NCBI GenBank assembly: GCA_004835665.1
Contig: RBKR01000004.1
Location: 496,001-560,000 of the forward strand
Direction: 5' to 3'
Source: Phoma sp. XZ068
Lineage: Eukaryota; Ascomycota; Dothideomycetes; Pleosporales; Didymellaceae
Length of the DNA stretch: 64,000 nucleotides
Positions 39,807 through 50,629 of the stretch are shown one piece after another; the first letter of the stretch is position 1; every line of letters begins with the position of its first letter. The translations under genes and the position numbers were made by a program. Below the pieces are notes generated by a model, which saw nothing but the letters and a program-made list of their open reading frames with translations, made no database searches and had not been told where the DNA came from.

Positions 39807-42407
39807 TCATCTCTTCTTGGTGTCATCATCGGCATCAGGAACAAGAGACAGCAAACTCGGAAGAAGAGGAAGCTTGACACCTGAAAGAAGGGGCAAGTAA
39901 CTCGGTGGGTAAGGAACGATGTGATCTCCAATATGCAGACCATCAGCGAACAGACCCGAGAAAGTCCTGTCGGGCAGAAGTCCAGAGAGGACTCCCTGTC
40001 TAGGGAAAAGGAAGTTCTTTTCGACCTGGACAGCACCGTTATTATAGAAAGACCAGTTGTAAGCCTTGTCCACAATCGTACCGCTTTGGATGATCTTAGG
40101 GGTTCTGGGGTTTGTGACGCCACCCAAAAGACCGGTAGCCGCAGGTACGGCAGGGGCGGCGGTTGTAGCGCCTCCGAGGAGCCCACCAAGGCCACCAAGG
40201 CCACCAAGGCCACCAAGAAGGCCGGTAGCTGCGGGTACTGCAGGAAGGGCGCTGGTGGCACCTCCAAGGAGACCACCAAGACCACCAAGACCAGGAAGGC
40301 CACCAAGAAGGCCGGTAGCGGCGGGAACCGCGGGAAGAGCGCTGGTGGCGCCTCCGAGGAGACCTCCTGCGCCACCACCAAGTAAGTCTCCAACAACAGG
40401 CACGTTGCCCAGAGCGGAAGTTGGGAGAGGAAGTGCGGGAAGACCTCCTGTGCCAGCGCCACCAAGTAGATCTCCAACAACGGGTACGTTACCAAGAGCT
40501 CCAGTTGGGAGACCGCCACCAAGTAGATCTCCCACAACAGGGACGTTGCCGAGTGCGTCAGTCGGGAGAGGAAGGCTTGGGAGACCGCCACCAAGTAGGT
40601 CTCCAACGACAGGTACGTTGCCCAGAGCGTCAGTTGGGAGAGGAAGGCTTGGGAGACCGCCACCAAGTAGGTCTCCAACGACAGGTACGTTGCCGAGTGC
40701 GTCAGTTGGGAGAGGAAGGCCAGGTAGACCTCCTGTGCCAGCGCCGCCAAGCAGATCTCCAACAACAGGGACGTTGCCGAGTGCGTCAGTCGGGAGAGGA
40801 AGGCTTGGGAGACCGCCACCAAGTAGGTCTCCAACGACAGGTACGTTGCCGAGTGCGTCAGTTGGGAGAGGAAGGCCAGGTAGACCTCCTGTGCCAGCGC
40901 CGCCAAGTAGATCTCCAACAACAGGGACGTTGCCCAGTGCGTCAGTAGGGAGCGGCAGATTGCCGAGGACGTCTGTGGGAAGACCACCGTTAAGCAGGTC
41001 TCCGACAACGGGCACGTTGCCTAGAGCGTCAGTTGGGAGGGGGAGATTGCCTAGAACATCTGTAGGAAGACCGCCGTTAAGTAAGTCTCCAACAACGGGA
41101 ACGTTGCCCAAGACATCAGTGGGAAGACCTGGGAGCCCTGGAAGACCTCCTGCGCCTTCACCACCACCGCCGAGCAGATCTCCAACAACGGGTACGTTGC
41201 CTAGAGCGTCGGTGGGGAGGGGAAGATTGCCTAGAACATCTGTAGGAAGACCGCCGTTAAGTAAGTCTCCAACAACGGGAACGTTGCCTAGAGCGTCAGT
41301 TGGGAGGGGGAGATTGCCTAGAACATCTGTAGGAAGACCGCCGTTAAGTAAGTCTCCAACAACGGGAACGTTGCCCAAGACATCAGTGGGAAGACCTGGA
41401 AGACCTCCTGCGCCTTCACCGCCACCACCGAGTAGGTCTCCGACAACGGGCACGTTGCCTAGAGCGTCGGTGGGGAGGGGGAGATTGCCTAGAACATCTG
41501 TGGGAAGACCGCCGTTAAGTAAGTCTCCAACAACGGGAACGTTGCCCAAGACATCAGTGGGAAGACCTGGAAGACCTCCTGCGCCTTCACCACCACCGCC
41601 GAGCAGATCTCCAACAACGGGTACGTTGCCTAGAGCGTCGGTGGGGAGGGGAAGATTGCCTAGAACATCTGTGGGAAGACCGCCGTTAAGTAAGTCTCCA
41701 ACAACGGGAACGTTGCCCAAGACATCAGTGGGAAGACCTGGGAGCCCTGGAAGACCTCCTGCGCCTTCACCGCCACCACCGAGCAGATCTCCGACAACGG
41801 GTACGTTGCCTAGAGCGTCGGTGGGGAGGGGAAGATTGCCTAGAACATCTGTAGGAAGACCGCCGTTAAGTAAGTCTCCAACAACGGGAACGTTGCCCAA
41901 GACATCAGTGGGAAGACCTGGGAGCCCTGGAAGACCTCCTGCGCCTTCACCGCCACCGCCAAGTAGATCTCCAACAACCGGCACGTTGCCTAGCACGTCG
42001 GTCGGTAGAGGGAGAGAACCCAGAACATCAGTGGGAAGACCTCCCGGGAGGCCACCAGGCAGTACTCCGCCAAGGGCACCGACTGGATTACTGAGGAGAT
42101 CGTCCAGCGCAGGAATTCCACCGGGGAGCTGAGGACCAACAGCAGCAATCAGATCCCTCAACTGATCGTTGACGCTGTTTGCTGTGCTCTGAACATCTGC
42201 GGGTAGGTAGTTTGACAACCTTCGGATAACCGGGCAAAGGTTGCAAGTATCGATTAGACCGCCAACATCTTGTCGCTTGTAGACATGCCTGTCAACGTTT
42301 TTGAAGGCCTTGAGTTCGAGTTTGGCGCCAGCTGGAACGGCGTTGATACCTGGAACAACGACGGAAAGAACGGACAAGGCGTGGAACACCTTAAGCGTGG
42401 AACCCAT
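39807..42407 (-). CDS. secreted protein with about 20 tandem GNVPVVGDLL repeats
   Basis: Intronless, 866 residues. Signal peptide about 1-23, then a short pro-segment ending in YKR, a likely Kex2 site, with mature start QDVGGL. Residues about 45-110 form a unique region with one CNLC pair. About 130-670 consist of units built on LPTDALGNVPVVGDLL with G/N/E-rich linkers. I count 20 copies of the GNVPVVGDLL core, many paired into super-units of 57-60 residues. Then come three copies of a GGLLGGAT-SALPAVPAATG block and a unique, aromatic-rich C-terminal region (about 760-866) ending DDDTKKR. The regular hydrophobic/Gly-Pro alternation resembles elastin- or adhesin-like structural proteins. The only two Cys I see are the CNLC pair, and there is no GPI tail. 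A TATA box lies at 42468-42474. Confidence 0.8.
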   Translation of the reverse strand: MGSTLKVFHALSVLSVVVPGINAVPAGAKLELKAFKNVDRHVYKRQDVGGLIDTCNLCPVIRRLSNYLPADVQSTANSVNDQLRDLIAAVGPQLPGGIPALDDLLSNPVGALGGVLPGGLPGGLPTDVLGSLPLPTDVLGNVPVVGDLLGGGGEGAGGLPGLPGLPTDVLGNVPVVGDLLNGGLPTDVLGNLPLPTDALGNVPVVGDLLGGGGEGAGGLPGLPGLPTDVLGNVPVVGDLLNGGLPTDVLGNLPLPTDALGNVPVVGDLLGGGGEGAGGLPGLPTDVLGNVPVVGDLLNGGLPTDVLGNLPLPTDALGNVPVVGDLLGGGGEGAGGLPGLPTDVLGNVPVVGDLLNGGLPTDVLGNLPLPTDALGNVPVVGDLLNGGLPTDVLGNLPLPTDALGNVPVVGDLLGGGGEGAGGLPGLPGLPTDVLGNVPVVGDLLNGGLPTDVLGNLPLPTDALGNVPVVGDLLNGGLPTDVLGNLPLPTDALGNVPVVGDLLGGAGTGGLPGLPLPTDALGNVPVVGDLLGGGLPSLPLPTDALGNVPVVGDLLGGAGTGGLPGLPLPTDALGNVPVVGDLLGGGLPSLPLPTDALGNVPVVGDLLGGGLPSLPLPTDALGNVPVVGDLLGGGLPTGALGNVPVVGDLLGGAGTGGLPALPLPTSALGNVPVVGDLLGGGAGGLLGGATSALPAVPAATGLLGGLPGLGGLGGLLGGATSALPAVPAATGLLGGLGGLGGLGGLLGGATTAAPAVPAATGLLGGVTNPRTPKIIQSGTIVDKAYNWSFYNNGAVQVEKNFLFPRQGVLSGLLPDRTFSGLFADGLHIGDHIVPYPPSYLPLLSGVKLPLLPSLLSLVPDADDDTKKR
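40370..42010 (-). repeat. coding minisatellite (units mostly 72-90 bp, super-units about 171-180 bp)
   Basis: The DNA of neighbouring units is nearly identical. For example, AAGTCTCCAACAACGGGAAC recurs from about 41087 to 41890 with very few changes. Period lengths stay multiples of three. High DNA identity, not only protein identity, points to recent unequal exchange or gene conversion. Confidence 0.85.
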
Positions 42408-44095
42408 TGTAATGATTGTGTGCCTCTCGAAGGCCTGCGATGCCGAGACATTGTCTTGTTCTTTCCATTATATACTGTGAACTGCAGCGCTCGCATTTCC
42501 TTCGCGATCATCGATTCGGACAGAGTGCAGTCAAGGTCGTTCCATTCCAAAGCCGTGCCTTTGGAATTCAAAGGCACATTACAAGGACCGGTGTATAAAC
42601 ACCCCTCATTCGGATCGGAGGTAACTCCGATACATTCTCGGCTCTATAAGCCTCCTCCACACGTCCCTTACTTTTGTTAGATATCCAAAGATGTAGTATC
42701 CGGCGAGGAGATCCTCTCGCTTCCTGATCGTGGCCAGCATGGTCAAAGGGGCACGGTGACATACCGCGATACGCGACGTAATATGCGCGAACGTCGCATT
42801 CGTGAAGGAATGGATGCTCACGAATTATGGGTACATCAACTTAGTGGGCTTACTCGACTGAGTATGATTTCACGAAGGCTGATGGCAATGGCTTGTCAAA
42901 CTGGCGCGGATGGCTGGATACCCTTCCGCCCGGTACCTGATCTAGCGTGGTCATCTCAAGAGGATAGTGATATCGTCTTGTATTGATAGTCTTTACACTG
43001 CTCCCATCATCAAGCAGCTCAAATACACCTTGCCTTTGTTTTTGAACGGTCTTCTTTGGTATGTGGCGTTTGAGCGTAGACTTTGGAGTGGCCAATGTGT
43101 AACAATTGTAGACGCTGAGAATCTAGATGCTGTGCGGTCCATATAACATTCTGCCTGCCTAGGACGAGTCGTATGTTCTCTTGGAAGGGAGTGTCAAAAT
43201 CCAGATGGCTTGACAGTAGGTCTAATGCGAGTCGACCAGTTTGGAAGTTATCGACAGGAACGGTGAGGAGCAAACTCGTCCATATGACGTGATCATATAG
43301 AAATCACCTGGAAAAATGTCATATCCCTTCGTGCGATGGACAGTACTCGTGAGTCGATGTCCGGCATTGCATTACAGCTGGCAGGCAGTGGCAGGTCTTA
43401 CAGGCAGCAGAAGAAACCGCCTGTAAACATCGGATTCTGAAAAGCGATCACTGGTTGTGGCTTCTAGGTCTGCCGATGAATTCAAGCCAAGCCCTGTTCA
43501 ATGCAGGTGGGTCCACCATTCCGGGGCCGCGGAAATCTGGCTAGACGTCCCTTGATGGATTGTCGTGTGCCACGTGGTCGACCGTCAGCAGTTCAGCTGG
43601 ACCCATCGCGTGTCCGCTTTATTCGGATAAGACCTTGACTACTTCGTTTTTGGATAAGGCTTGCTGAACGAAGGCCAGAGTTAAGGAGAGTTGGAAGTCC
43701 ATTTTCGACAGAACACGGGTATGGGCTAGGACAGAAGCGTGTTGTGAGCTATTACTGAACACAAAGCTTGCCATCAAAAAGAAACCGTGGAGATCAGTGG
43801 TGGTTACTGGAGGACTTGGGCCGCCAAAGACTCACTGATTGGTGGAGTTGCATGCCTTGCCCAGGTTCCTGTAACGCATACAAGAACACGTGCAGGACCT
43901 TCATCATCGTAGTACCGATGTTATGCATAAATCCCTAGATGAAGTGGTCATGCACTATGTGATTTTGCAATACACTGACTTGGGAGTGAACGTGTCACCC
44001 AGCCAGCCCAACGTTTGTGATGGTTCCATTCGTTCCAACGGTCATACCCAGCGCGAGACCAGTCAAAGATCCTGAAACCTAAGAGGTGCGCCAAG
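42408..44095. other. intergenic, about 1.7 kb
   Basis: Promoter of the repeat protein (TATATAA on the minus strand, 42474-42468, about 60 bp from the ATG) and further sequence with short frames only. Nothing recognised beyond 42.7 kb. Confidence 0.4.
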
Positions 44096-44720
44096 TTATC
44101 CCTCATGTTCATCGCTGCCGGCTTTTGTAACAGACTCTTGCCCTAGTTCCTGATCCCTTTCGGCTGACTCTGTTGCGTTCAGGTCTGCGTCGTAGTCGGG
44201 TCGTGCCACCTGTATACTTTTTTTGCTGAGAACAGATTCGAGCAGCGGAGCTGCGGCAAGGAGTGCGTTGTACTGGTCTATTGAGAGCGATATGCCCTGG
44301 TGGAGGTCAGTAAGACCCAGATGTTGATACGGAAGTGCACCGACATACCTTCTTTCCCGGCTTGAGTTCGCCCTCGTCGTTCAACCAGTACTCCCGGATA
44401 CTGACTAGAGTGGTGCCTTTGAAGTCGCTAACTGTTACACGTCGTTTGCCGCTGTGATTGATCTAGATTTGTAAATCACTCGGCTTTAGTACACCTAGAG
44501 ATCAACATACTGAAACAAACATATTGTTGTCGTCGTCTGTTTGTAGCTTCGGAACAACAGGCGCAGAATCTTCTTCCTCGTCATCGTCGCCTCTCGACTT
44601 CTTGCTCGCGCGAGGTGCATCATTATCGTCCTCAGGCGAGCGTTTCTGGGCTGTACTCTTCTTGAAGCCGCCACTGCCGCCACCTCGGAAACCACCACGT
44701 TTGGATTTGAACGTCGGCAT
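44096..44720 (-). CDS. SUB1: transcriptional coactivator PC4/SUB1
   Basis: Three exons on the minus strand: 44720-44511, 44462-44349, 44296-44096 (introns 48 and 52 nt), 174 residues. The N-terminus is Arg/Gly-rich (SKRGGFRGGGSGG), then acidic/serine-rich (KSRGDDDEEED). The PC4 single-strand-DNA-binding domain spans about 62-125 (MFVSINHSGKRRVTVSDFKGTTLVSIREYW, then KPGKKGISLSIDQYNAL). The C-terminal tail is acidic. Sub1 acts with TFIIB at promoters, in transcription termination and in DNA repair. Two ACGCGT boxes lie 70-105 bp upstream of the start. Confidence 0.92.
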
Positions 44721-45037
44721 ATTTTTTGATGATGTTCGATTAGTATTGCGATGCGCAACTGAAAGCTGAAGGTTGGAGCGCAAGTACGACGACGCGTCTG
44801 CTAGCGCGTTTAACTGACGCGTGGATCACGTGTCATACTGTAAAGAGGCCTCGGGAAGCTGCGATAGCCCCGACGTCCAACAAGGTACTCTGTTAATGTT
44901 TCTGCATTGAAATATTACGCGCGTACCCTACATTTTGAACTAGAATCTAAATGCGGTATCCACGAGCGTCGTGGGTACCTTTCCATTCTACTACGGGTAT
45001 CATTCCATAAACGCATGTGTGAAACTCGAAAGCAAGC
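44721..45037 (-). promoter_or_regulatory. SUB1 promoter with two MCB-like boxes
   Basis: ACGCGT at 44792-44797 and 44817-44822, 25 bp apart, followed by ATCACGTG (E-box) at 44825-44832. In yeasts ACGCGT marks G1/S genes regulated by MBF. The spacing and closeness to the ATG make a regulatory role plausible. Confidence 0.4.
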
Positions 45038-45889
45038 TCATACTGCCAGTCTGCCATTGCCTGTCCAGCCGTTCCAGACACCACCGATCTCATTTGCGTA
45101 GTCTTCCGCGGACTTTCCATTTGCATCCCTTAGAGTCCTGATATCCACCTTATCCTCTGTGAGCCCTCTCATGATACCCATTGCTGATGCTTCCTGGAAG
45201 ACCTCAGGAGGGAACTGCAAGAGATCCAGGTTACTAGCGAGCAATAAGAGCAACCATGCAACCTCTCTGCTCTGAGCTTGAACTGCAGCATGCAGGCCTG
45301 ATTGCATCTCGCCAATGGGATCCTGGTATCTCAACAGCCGGTCGATACCGACATCCTGGCCCGGTTGATCATCGTCGGCCATCTCTTCGTCTTCGTCGTC
45401 CTCCTCCACCTCGTCGTCCTGCAGCATGTCGATGATGGCCTTGTAATCACCTTCGCGGCAGAATTCCAGGAATGCACGGCATTTGCGGTCTTCGGGATAC
45501 GCTTTCAGATAGCTCTCTTCGGTGAGCAGGGGAAGGAGGTCGAGGTTCTCTTGCAGACCACCCTCGTTGTTGAGATTGCAGAGAACTTGCTGTTCACCGC
45601 TTGGTGAACCGGACGCAATGTTCTTGCCGCAATTAGGGCATTCGGTGACGTGGTAGGCTTCTAAGAGACAGTCCCTATGTGAGTCAGTTTGAAGGCGATA
45701 CATTTTGCTTTCGAACGGCACTTACCAGTGGAAGTGGCATCTGCAGTTGAGCTGCACGTCGTCTGGGACAGTTTCCGGTTGTGCTGCTGGGCCTTTGCCA
45801 GAGGATGAGCCAGCCATTTCGTATTGCTCTTCATCGTCGGCCTCAATCTCAACCACCAAGGGCTTGTTACATGCGACACAGAGAGACAT
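45038..45889 (-). CDS. RING-like zinc finger / ankyrin-type protein
   Basis: Two exons on the minus strand, 45889-45726 and 45674-45038 (51-nt intron), 266 residues. The Cys/His pattern is C4-x2-C7, then C49-x-C51-H52-x-H54-x2-C57 and C67-x2-C70, a degenerate RING-like or zinc-ribbon arrangement that is complete only after splicing. Residues about 75-115 are helical, followed by a very acidic stretch (EVEEDDEDEEMADDD). Two helix-turn-helix repeats of ankyrin type follow (GLHAAVQAQSREVAWLLLLLASN and TLRDANGKSAEDYANE). Ubiquitin-ligase activity is possible but not shown by the motif. The reader should be wary of the alternative start in the second exon, which would lose half of the zinc ligands. 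Confidence 0.75.
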
Positions 45890-47284
45890 ATTGTGCAATT
45901 ATTGTTTGGGTACAGGAACGTTTCGGTATCTTGCGGGGGAGAAATATTTTGAACTCTTATCGATAACGCACCATGGAGGTTGTGTTTATGACGTTCGCGC
46001 AGTCTAGTGCTGAATATCGTCCCAATATATTTGCCCCGACACCCTTTAAAGAAAGCCGTAAGAGTCGAATAAGACAACAGTATACACTAATTCGCACCGT
46101 GCTATGCAGATGATCGAAAAGCAACGATTCATTGGTACTCATGAGTAGTCTCTTCGGCGGATGAGCGCGCAACTCTTGGAGCGCTGAAAGTCACACTCGG
46201 AATCCACCATGTGCAGGTCCTCTTCCACCCAATTCTTCCACGTCGCAGCGATCTGGACAGCCTTTAGCGACGAGTGCACAGATTTGTCAATGTCTCACGT
46301 TCTTTTTTAACCCCCGTTTGCCTCCGCTTCCACCTCCCACACCTCGCAATCAAATGTCTAAGACTACTTTTGCAGTCGCGATCAGGAGGAAGCCGACAAA
46401 TACAGTACTGTAAAGATATGCTCTTGCGCTACACGTGCTGATGGCAACATACCTTGAGTGCAAACTTTTTCGTAATACTGTACCTTGCATGATGGGAAGA
46501 GTTACAAAAGGTCTGACGCGCTAGATTGCGTTTACCCTTACAATCGCTTGTACATTGATCACGACCTTGCAGCCAGTGAATACTGTATCATACACTTCGT
46601 ATTAGCACAATATCAGGAGAGCCAGATCAATGCCGACATCATGATGTTGCTTAAGCTCTAGAATCCAGCAAGGGGGGGGGGGATCAACGGCGCGATCATT
46701 CACACTGGCGGCCTAGCCTTTGAGGTGATGCTTATAGGTTCAACCTACATGATGTCGACATTGCCACTGCTGAGCAACCGGTCCGGCGTGCTCATGTTGG
46801 CTAATTGTTGAGCCGCATGTTAAGACAAGCCATCGTTGGTTTTGTCCAAACGCATTTCAAGATTCCCGTTTCAGCCAGAAGGCATCCGACACTGTTGCCT
46901 CAGGAGGCGTCGCAACTGACTACATTTGATCAAAGCTGACACATGATCCGGCAAATTGGACCTTCTCGAAGCCCAAGGCCTGCCAGTAACGTTCCTGTCA
47001 TACCAAGTGCGACGACCTGTATTCGGCCTTCAGGGTTCTTGTTGCTTAGGGAAATTTGCTTGGTTCATTCGGTAGCACCGCTTCCGAACAATTAATTTCT
47101 TTTGTGGAAGCTTTGTACAAAGATTCATCGCCACGCTGGAGATATGGGGTTGAGACTGCACCTGTAGACAAAGGACGAGATTACACGCATCTACTCACCC
47201 AACGCTCCGCGAGCGTCCGCCAGCTGGGCTGGACTGACCGCATTGAAAACTTGGACTTTATTGTTCGACTAGATCTGACCCGTT
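45890..47284. other. intergenic, about 1.4 kb, with G11 run
   Basis: Between divergent genes. It contains a homopolymer of 11 G at 46672-46682. Short frames only; no recognised RNA or protein. Confidence 0.4.
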
Positions 47285-48307
47285 ATGGCTAACTCGAAAG
47301 TCGCACTGACACTCCTGAGGTCAACTGCCTTAACCGGCATGGCCATAGTCTTCGCATTGGGGATATGGTGTGCGTACAAGCACCTGCAGGAACAAAACGC
47401 ATAACGCTGATTCGCATCTAGTCCTCATCATCATGCAAAATATCAACAACCGTGGAGAAAGAGTTCTTTCAACCTTCGAGCCCAGATTGGGAACCGAGGC
47501 AGCTTCATGGTCCCGCTTGATCGCGGCAGCGACGCAAGGCACTGTGCGAACGTGGATACTGGTCGTCACGGTGAGTATCGTACCGATGACGAGCAACTGG
47601 TCTGACTATGTTAGAGTCCGATTGCTGCTCTCACTATTTTCCTGGTCATCATGTCCAACATGTATTACTGGCTACGCATCCCGCTCACTTTCGTGGCACT
47701 CATCGAACTTACATCCACCATTTCAACCACCGTAGTATTCGGCTGCGCCCTGAGCCTGGCTCTAAGCCTGAAGGCGTTCAACTCATCTCCCCTCCCCACA
47801 CTCGACTCCGCTGATTTGTCATTCTTCGCCCTTCTCAAACCACTGAATAGGGCACTCAGCATCACCTCCGCTGTGGCTGCTTTCTTCATTATCATAACCT
47901 TCACAGCAAACCTCATTCATCTGCACAACCGCCGTGTCCAAGCCAAGGATACTCGCTCCTTCGAACCCACTGTTTCGGCATTGGGCATGAGCCACGGTTT
48001 TCATGCTCTCCATCCGGAACCACGGACAAACCGCGAGCCTATACCGACTATGTACGATCCGTATAGAGCTTTTCATAAGGGACCAGGGAGACAACTGAAT
48101 GCGAAGAAGGTGTCCTTTGCGAGCGAAGGGACGTGGATGAGCCAGAAGGACTCCAGGTGGAGCGGATCGACTAACTCGCCGTCGGGGATGGAGGGAGATA
48201 TAATGAAGCTACTTGATGTGAAACGATCCAGGAGAGCGGTGCCGGTAAGGCCTGCAAGGCCATGGAGTAAAGTATGGAATGGGAGAGAGGGAGCGCACGC
48301 TATTTAG
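47285..48307 (+). CDS. four-pass membrane protein (MARVEL-like topology), unrecognised
   Basis: Three exons, 47285-47369, 47422-47570, 47615-48307 (introns 52 and 44 nt), 308 residues. Hydrophobic segments lie at about 11-35, 73-97, 101-128 and 150-174, with a cytosolic tail of about 130 residues rich in Arg/Ser. The first exon/intron model rebuilds an uninterrupted hydrophobic helix (ALGIWFLIIM) across the junction. Topology (four helices, both ends inside) resembles fungal MARVEL/SUR7-type proteins, but no signature is clear. The tail ends with basic residues (KRSRRAVPVRPARPWSK). Confidence 0.65.
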
Positions 48308-48625
48308 ACCGACGTCATAGAGCAAGATAATTTGAAGGCTTTCGGTATCACCTAATACTTAGCAACGGTTCCTCGAGTTCGTCCCTTCAATTCTTGACTT
48401 CGACTTGCCCGGTTGGGTGATTTGAGTGTACGTGTTTTCAATGTGCTTTGATCTGCACGAGAGCTGTGCCTATGAAAAACGCTTCAATTCAATTCAATTC
48501 AATGCTAAGCTTTTGGTCATGCCAGACCATAATCCCATAATCTACATACCTCGCATCGCTGATGGGATATCTCTTCTCACTCATACCAGGGTCAAAGCTA
48601 CCCTTACATACATCTTGCAAATCAT
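48308..48625. other. convergent 3' region with TTCAA microsatellite
   Basis: 318 bp between two converging stop codons. A four-unit TTCAA repeat lies at 48483-48502. Polyadenylation signals for both genes are expected here. Confidence 0.45.
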
Positions 48626-50291
48626 CTATTGTGTCTTCTTTACGCTCTTCTCAGCTGGTGCACTGTACAACCAGACGGCAACGAATGCCAACCAGCCAGC
48701 AACTGTGACCCAGATACCGCCAATCCAGACCCAAGCACCGCTAATTTGCCAACTCCTTGGCCACTCATCGTGAGCAAAGTGCCTGACTGTGACTTGCCTC
48801 TTCTCATCGATGTTTGTGACAAAAGGTCGGCGGTAGTTGACGCGGAAGTTAAAGATGCCGTGCTGATCAGGGGTCTTGAAAGCGATGCCGAAGATGGTGG
48901 AGTTGGCGGTCTGAGAGATGGGGGAGAGGTTGAGGCGGTGGAAGGGGGACAGCATGCTGAACTCAAGCTGGATGTTGTCGTTCGTAGCGGGGACGAAGGG
49001 AATAAGACGGTCGTTGGAGTACTCAGAAATCTCTACCTGATAATTCTGTGTTGCTGTTAGCTGCGCGTCCAATTGTAGAAGTAGGGTACAAAACATACCA
49101 CATCGCTCTTGACACGGTATATGGTGGGGTTGCTCTCAGGAGTGCTGGTATTGAGCTTCTTGCTGACACCGTCATCCTGGTAGTGGATAACCTTGCCAAC
49201 CTTGAGCACACCAGTCTCCTTGAAGGTCCATGCAGACAGCTTCGCCGCAAAATCGCGGTTGGCAGTTGTCACGGCCTTGTCGCCAAGCTTGGCCTTCTCA
49301 GCAAACCACTTGTTCTGGAGCAGCTCGGCAGATCCAAGGACAGTGAGACGCGCAGAGTTGTGAGCCTGCATAGCGGAGATCAAACTCAGCTGCTGACCAA
49401 CGGCGAAAGGGTCCTCCACAGCCTCAGCCTCATCCTTGGGGTCGTAGCTGTATGCTGTGCTCGGTGCACGGAGAATAGGTGAGAGGAGAGGGGAGTCGTT
49501 TCCGAGTACCTGTCCAACAGCGCGGGGGACAGCGATGTAGCCCTCTCCACCAAAGTAGTTCTTGACGCCGGATCTCAGCGCAGCGGGATATGGGAGCAAC
49601 AAAACATCGTGCTTCTCAGATGCAGAAGAAGAGTCGTAGTTGAAGTGGTCAACAACCAGTGCGCCCTTGTTGCTGGGGATGCTGATGTCGAGTTCGAGGA
49701 GGAGGGACTGGACGGCGGTGGGGGTAGCTTGCTCGCTGGAGAGTGCGACGAGGATGTTTCCGTCCTTCTTTACGAATTCGAGAAGGTTGTTTGCAGTTAA
49801 AGCTGGGCCGAGGCCCTTCGACTTTGCGGGGAGAAGGATAACGTGGTCGTAGGTCCGTTCATCATGCTTGAAGAGAGCGACTTTGTCCCCCTTTGGCGAA
49901 TCAACGGTTGTGTGAAAGCCACGAGCTACATGTTTATGTTAGTAATGCCCTGGTAAATCTACAGTTCAATAGACAGTGGTTGGTAGCTCTATTCAAGTTG
50001 TGTTGGCCTCAGCTTGCAAGCTTACGCGGCTTGGAGGTTGTCAATTGCAACAATTCGACGCACTGCTCTTCGATGAACCGCGCATGTCTTGAGCTGCAAC
50101 TCAAAGCTTCCATGAGCGCCAATGCAAGAAAAGATGCACTTACCCTCCAGATCCTCAAGAAACACACTGTACTTCTCGCGCTCGGTCTGTTCGTCAAGAA
50201 CGACCAGCAGTCTGTTCCCTGTGAAACTCGCCGCTTCCACCACGGCAACAATGGCCAGGACCAGAAAAGAAAGTAGCCACCTCATGATCAT
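48626..50291 (-). CDS. WBP1: oligosaccharyltransferase subunit WBP1 (OST48)
   Basis: Three exons on the minus strand: 50291-50144, 49925-49099, 49045-48626 (introns 218 and 53 nt), 464 residues. The signal peptide is about 1-20 (MIMRWLLSFLVLAIVAVVEA). The luminal OST48 domain has NRLLVVLDEQTE, DHVILLPAKSKGLGP, GALVVDHFNYD and NYQVEISEYSND. One membrane helix lies near 430-455, and the protein ends VKKTQ, so Lys at -3 and -4 forms a canonical KKXX ER-retrieval signal, as in yeast. Wbp1 helps bind the lipid-linked sugar donor during N-glycosylation in the ER. The first intron is unusually long for this genome. Confidence 0.93.
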
Positions 50292-50629
50292 GAATTGACG
50301 AAGTAGGACTTGACACTCGGGCGTACGTAGACAGCTACACGTAACGTATGCAATGCCAAGAGTGTCGGCCCGGATTATCTGAGAGCGCCGACTGGACCAA
50401 GCCAGAGCTCCGCGCAACCTCACGTCGGGACCCGCAGCGTCACGACCAGCAATTCGAGGCATTGAGGCCGTTGCACACTCTGTACGCCCCCGAAATCTTC
50501 TATCGCATACTCACATAATCGGCTTTGCTAACGTGACGCAGTCATACCCCCAATTGTACGCTCCAACGCACACCCTGCGCACATTCATCGGCTCAGCATC
50601 GCTCATTGTATAGCAGCAAAATCGCCAAA
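50292..50629. promoter_or_regulatory. bidirectional promoter WBP1 / complex I 9.5 kDa
   Basis: A 338-bp gap between divergent starts. CpG-rich with no TATA box, which fits two housekeeping genes. Confidence 0.5.

Noticed and set aside
39518..41008. 496-codon frame on the minus strand in another phase of the repeat gene
   Set aside because: Same repeat artefact. It lacks a proper start and overlaps the well-supported 866-residue frame.
40066..42132. 688-codon open frame on the plus strand, opposite the repeat protein
   Set aside because: It exists only because the repeat period is a multiple of three and its complement has no stops. The peptide is Arg/Pro/Ser-rich without signal peptide or unique domain, and it ignores the unique ends of the real gene.
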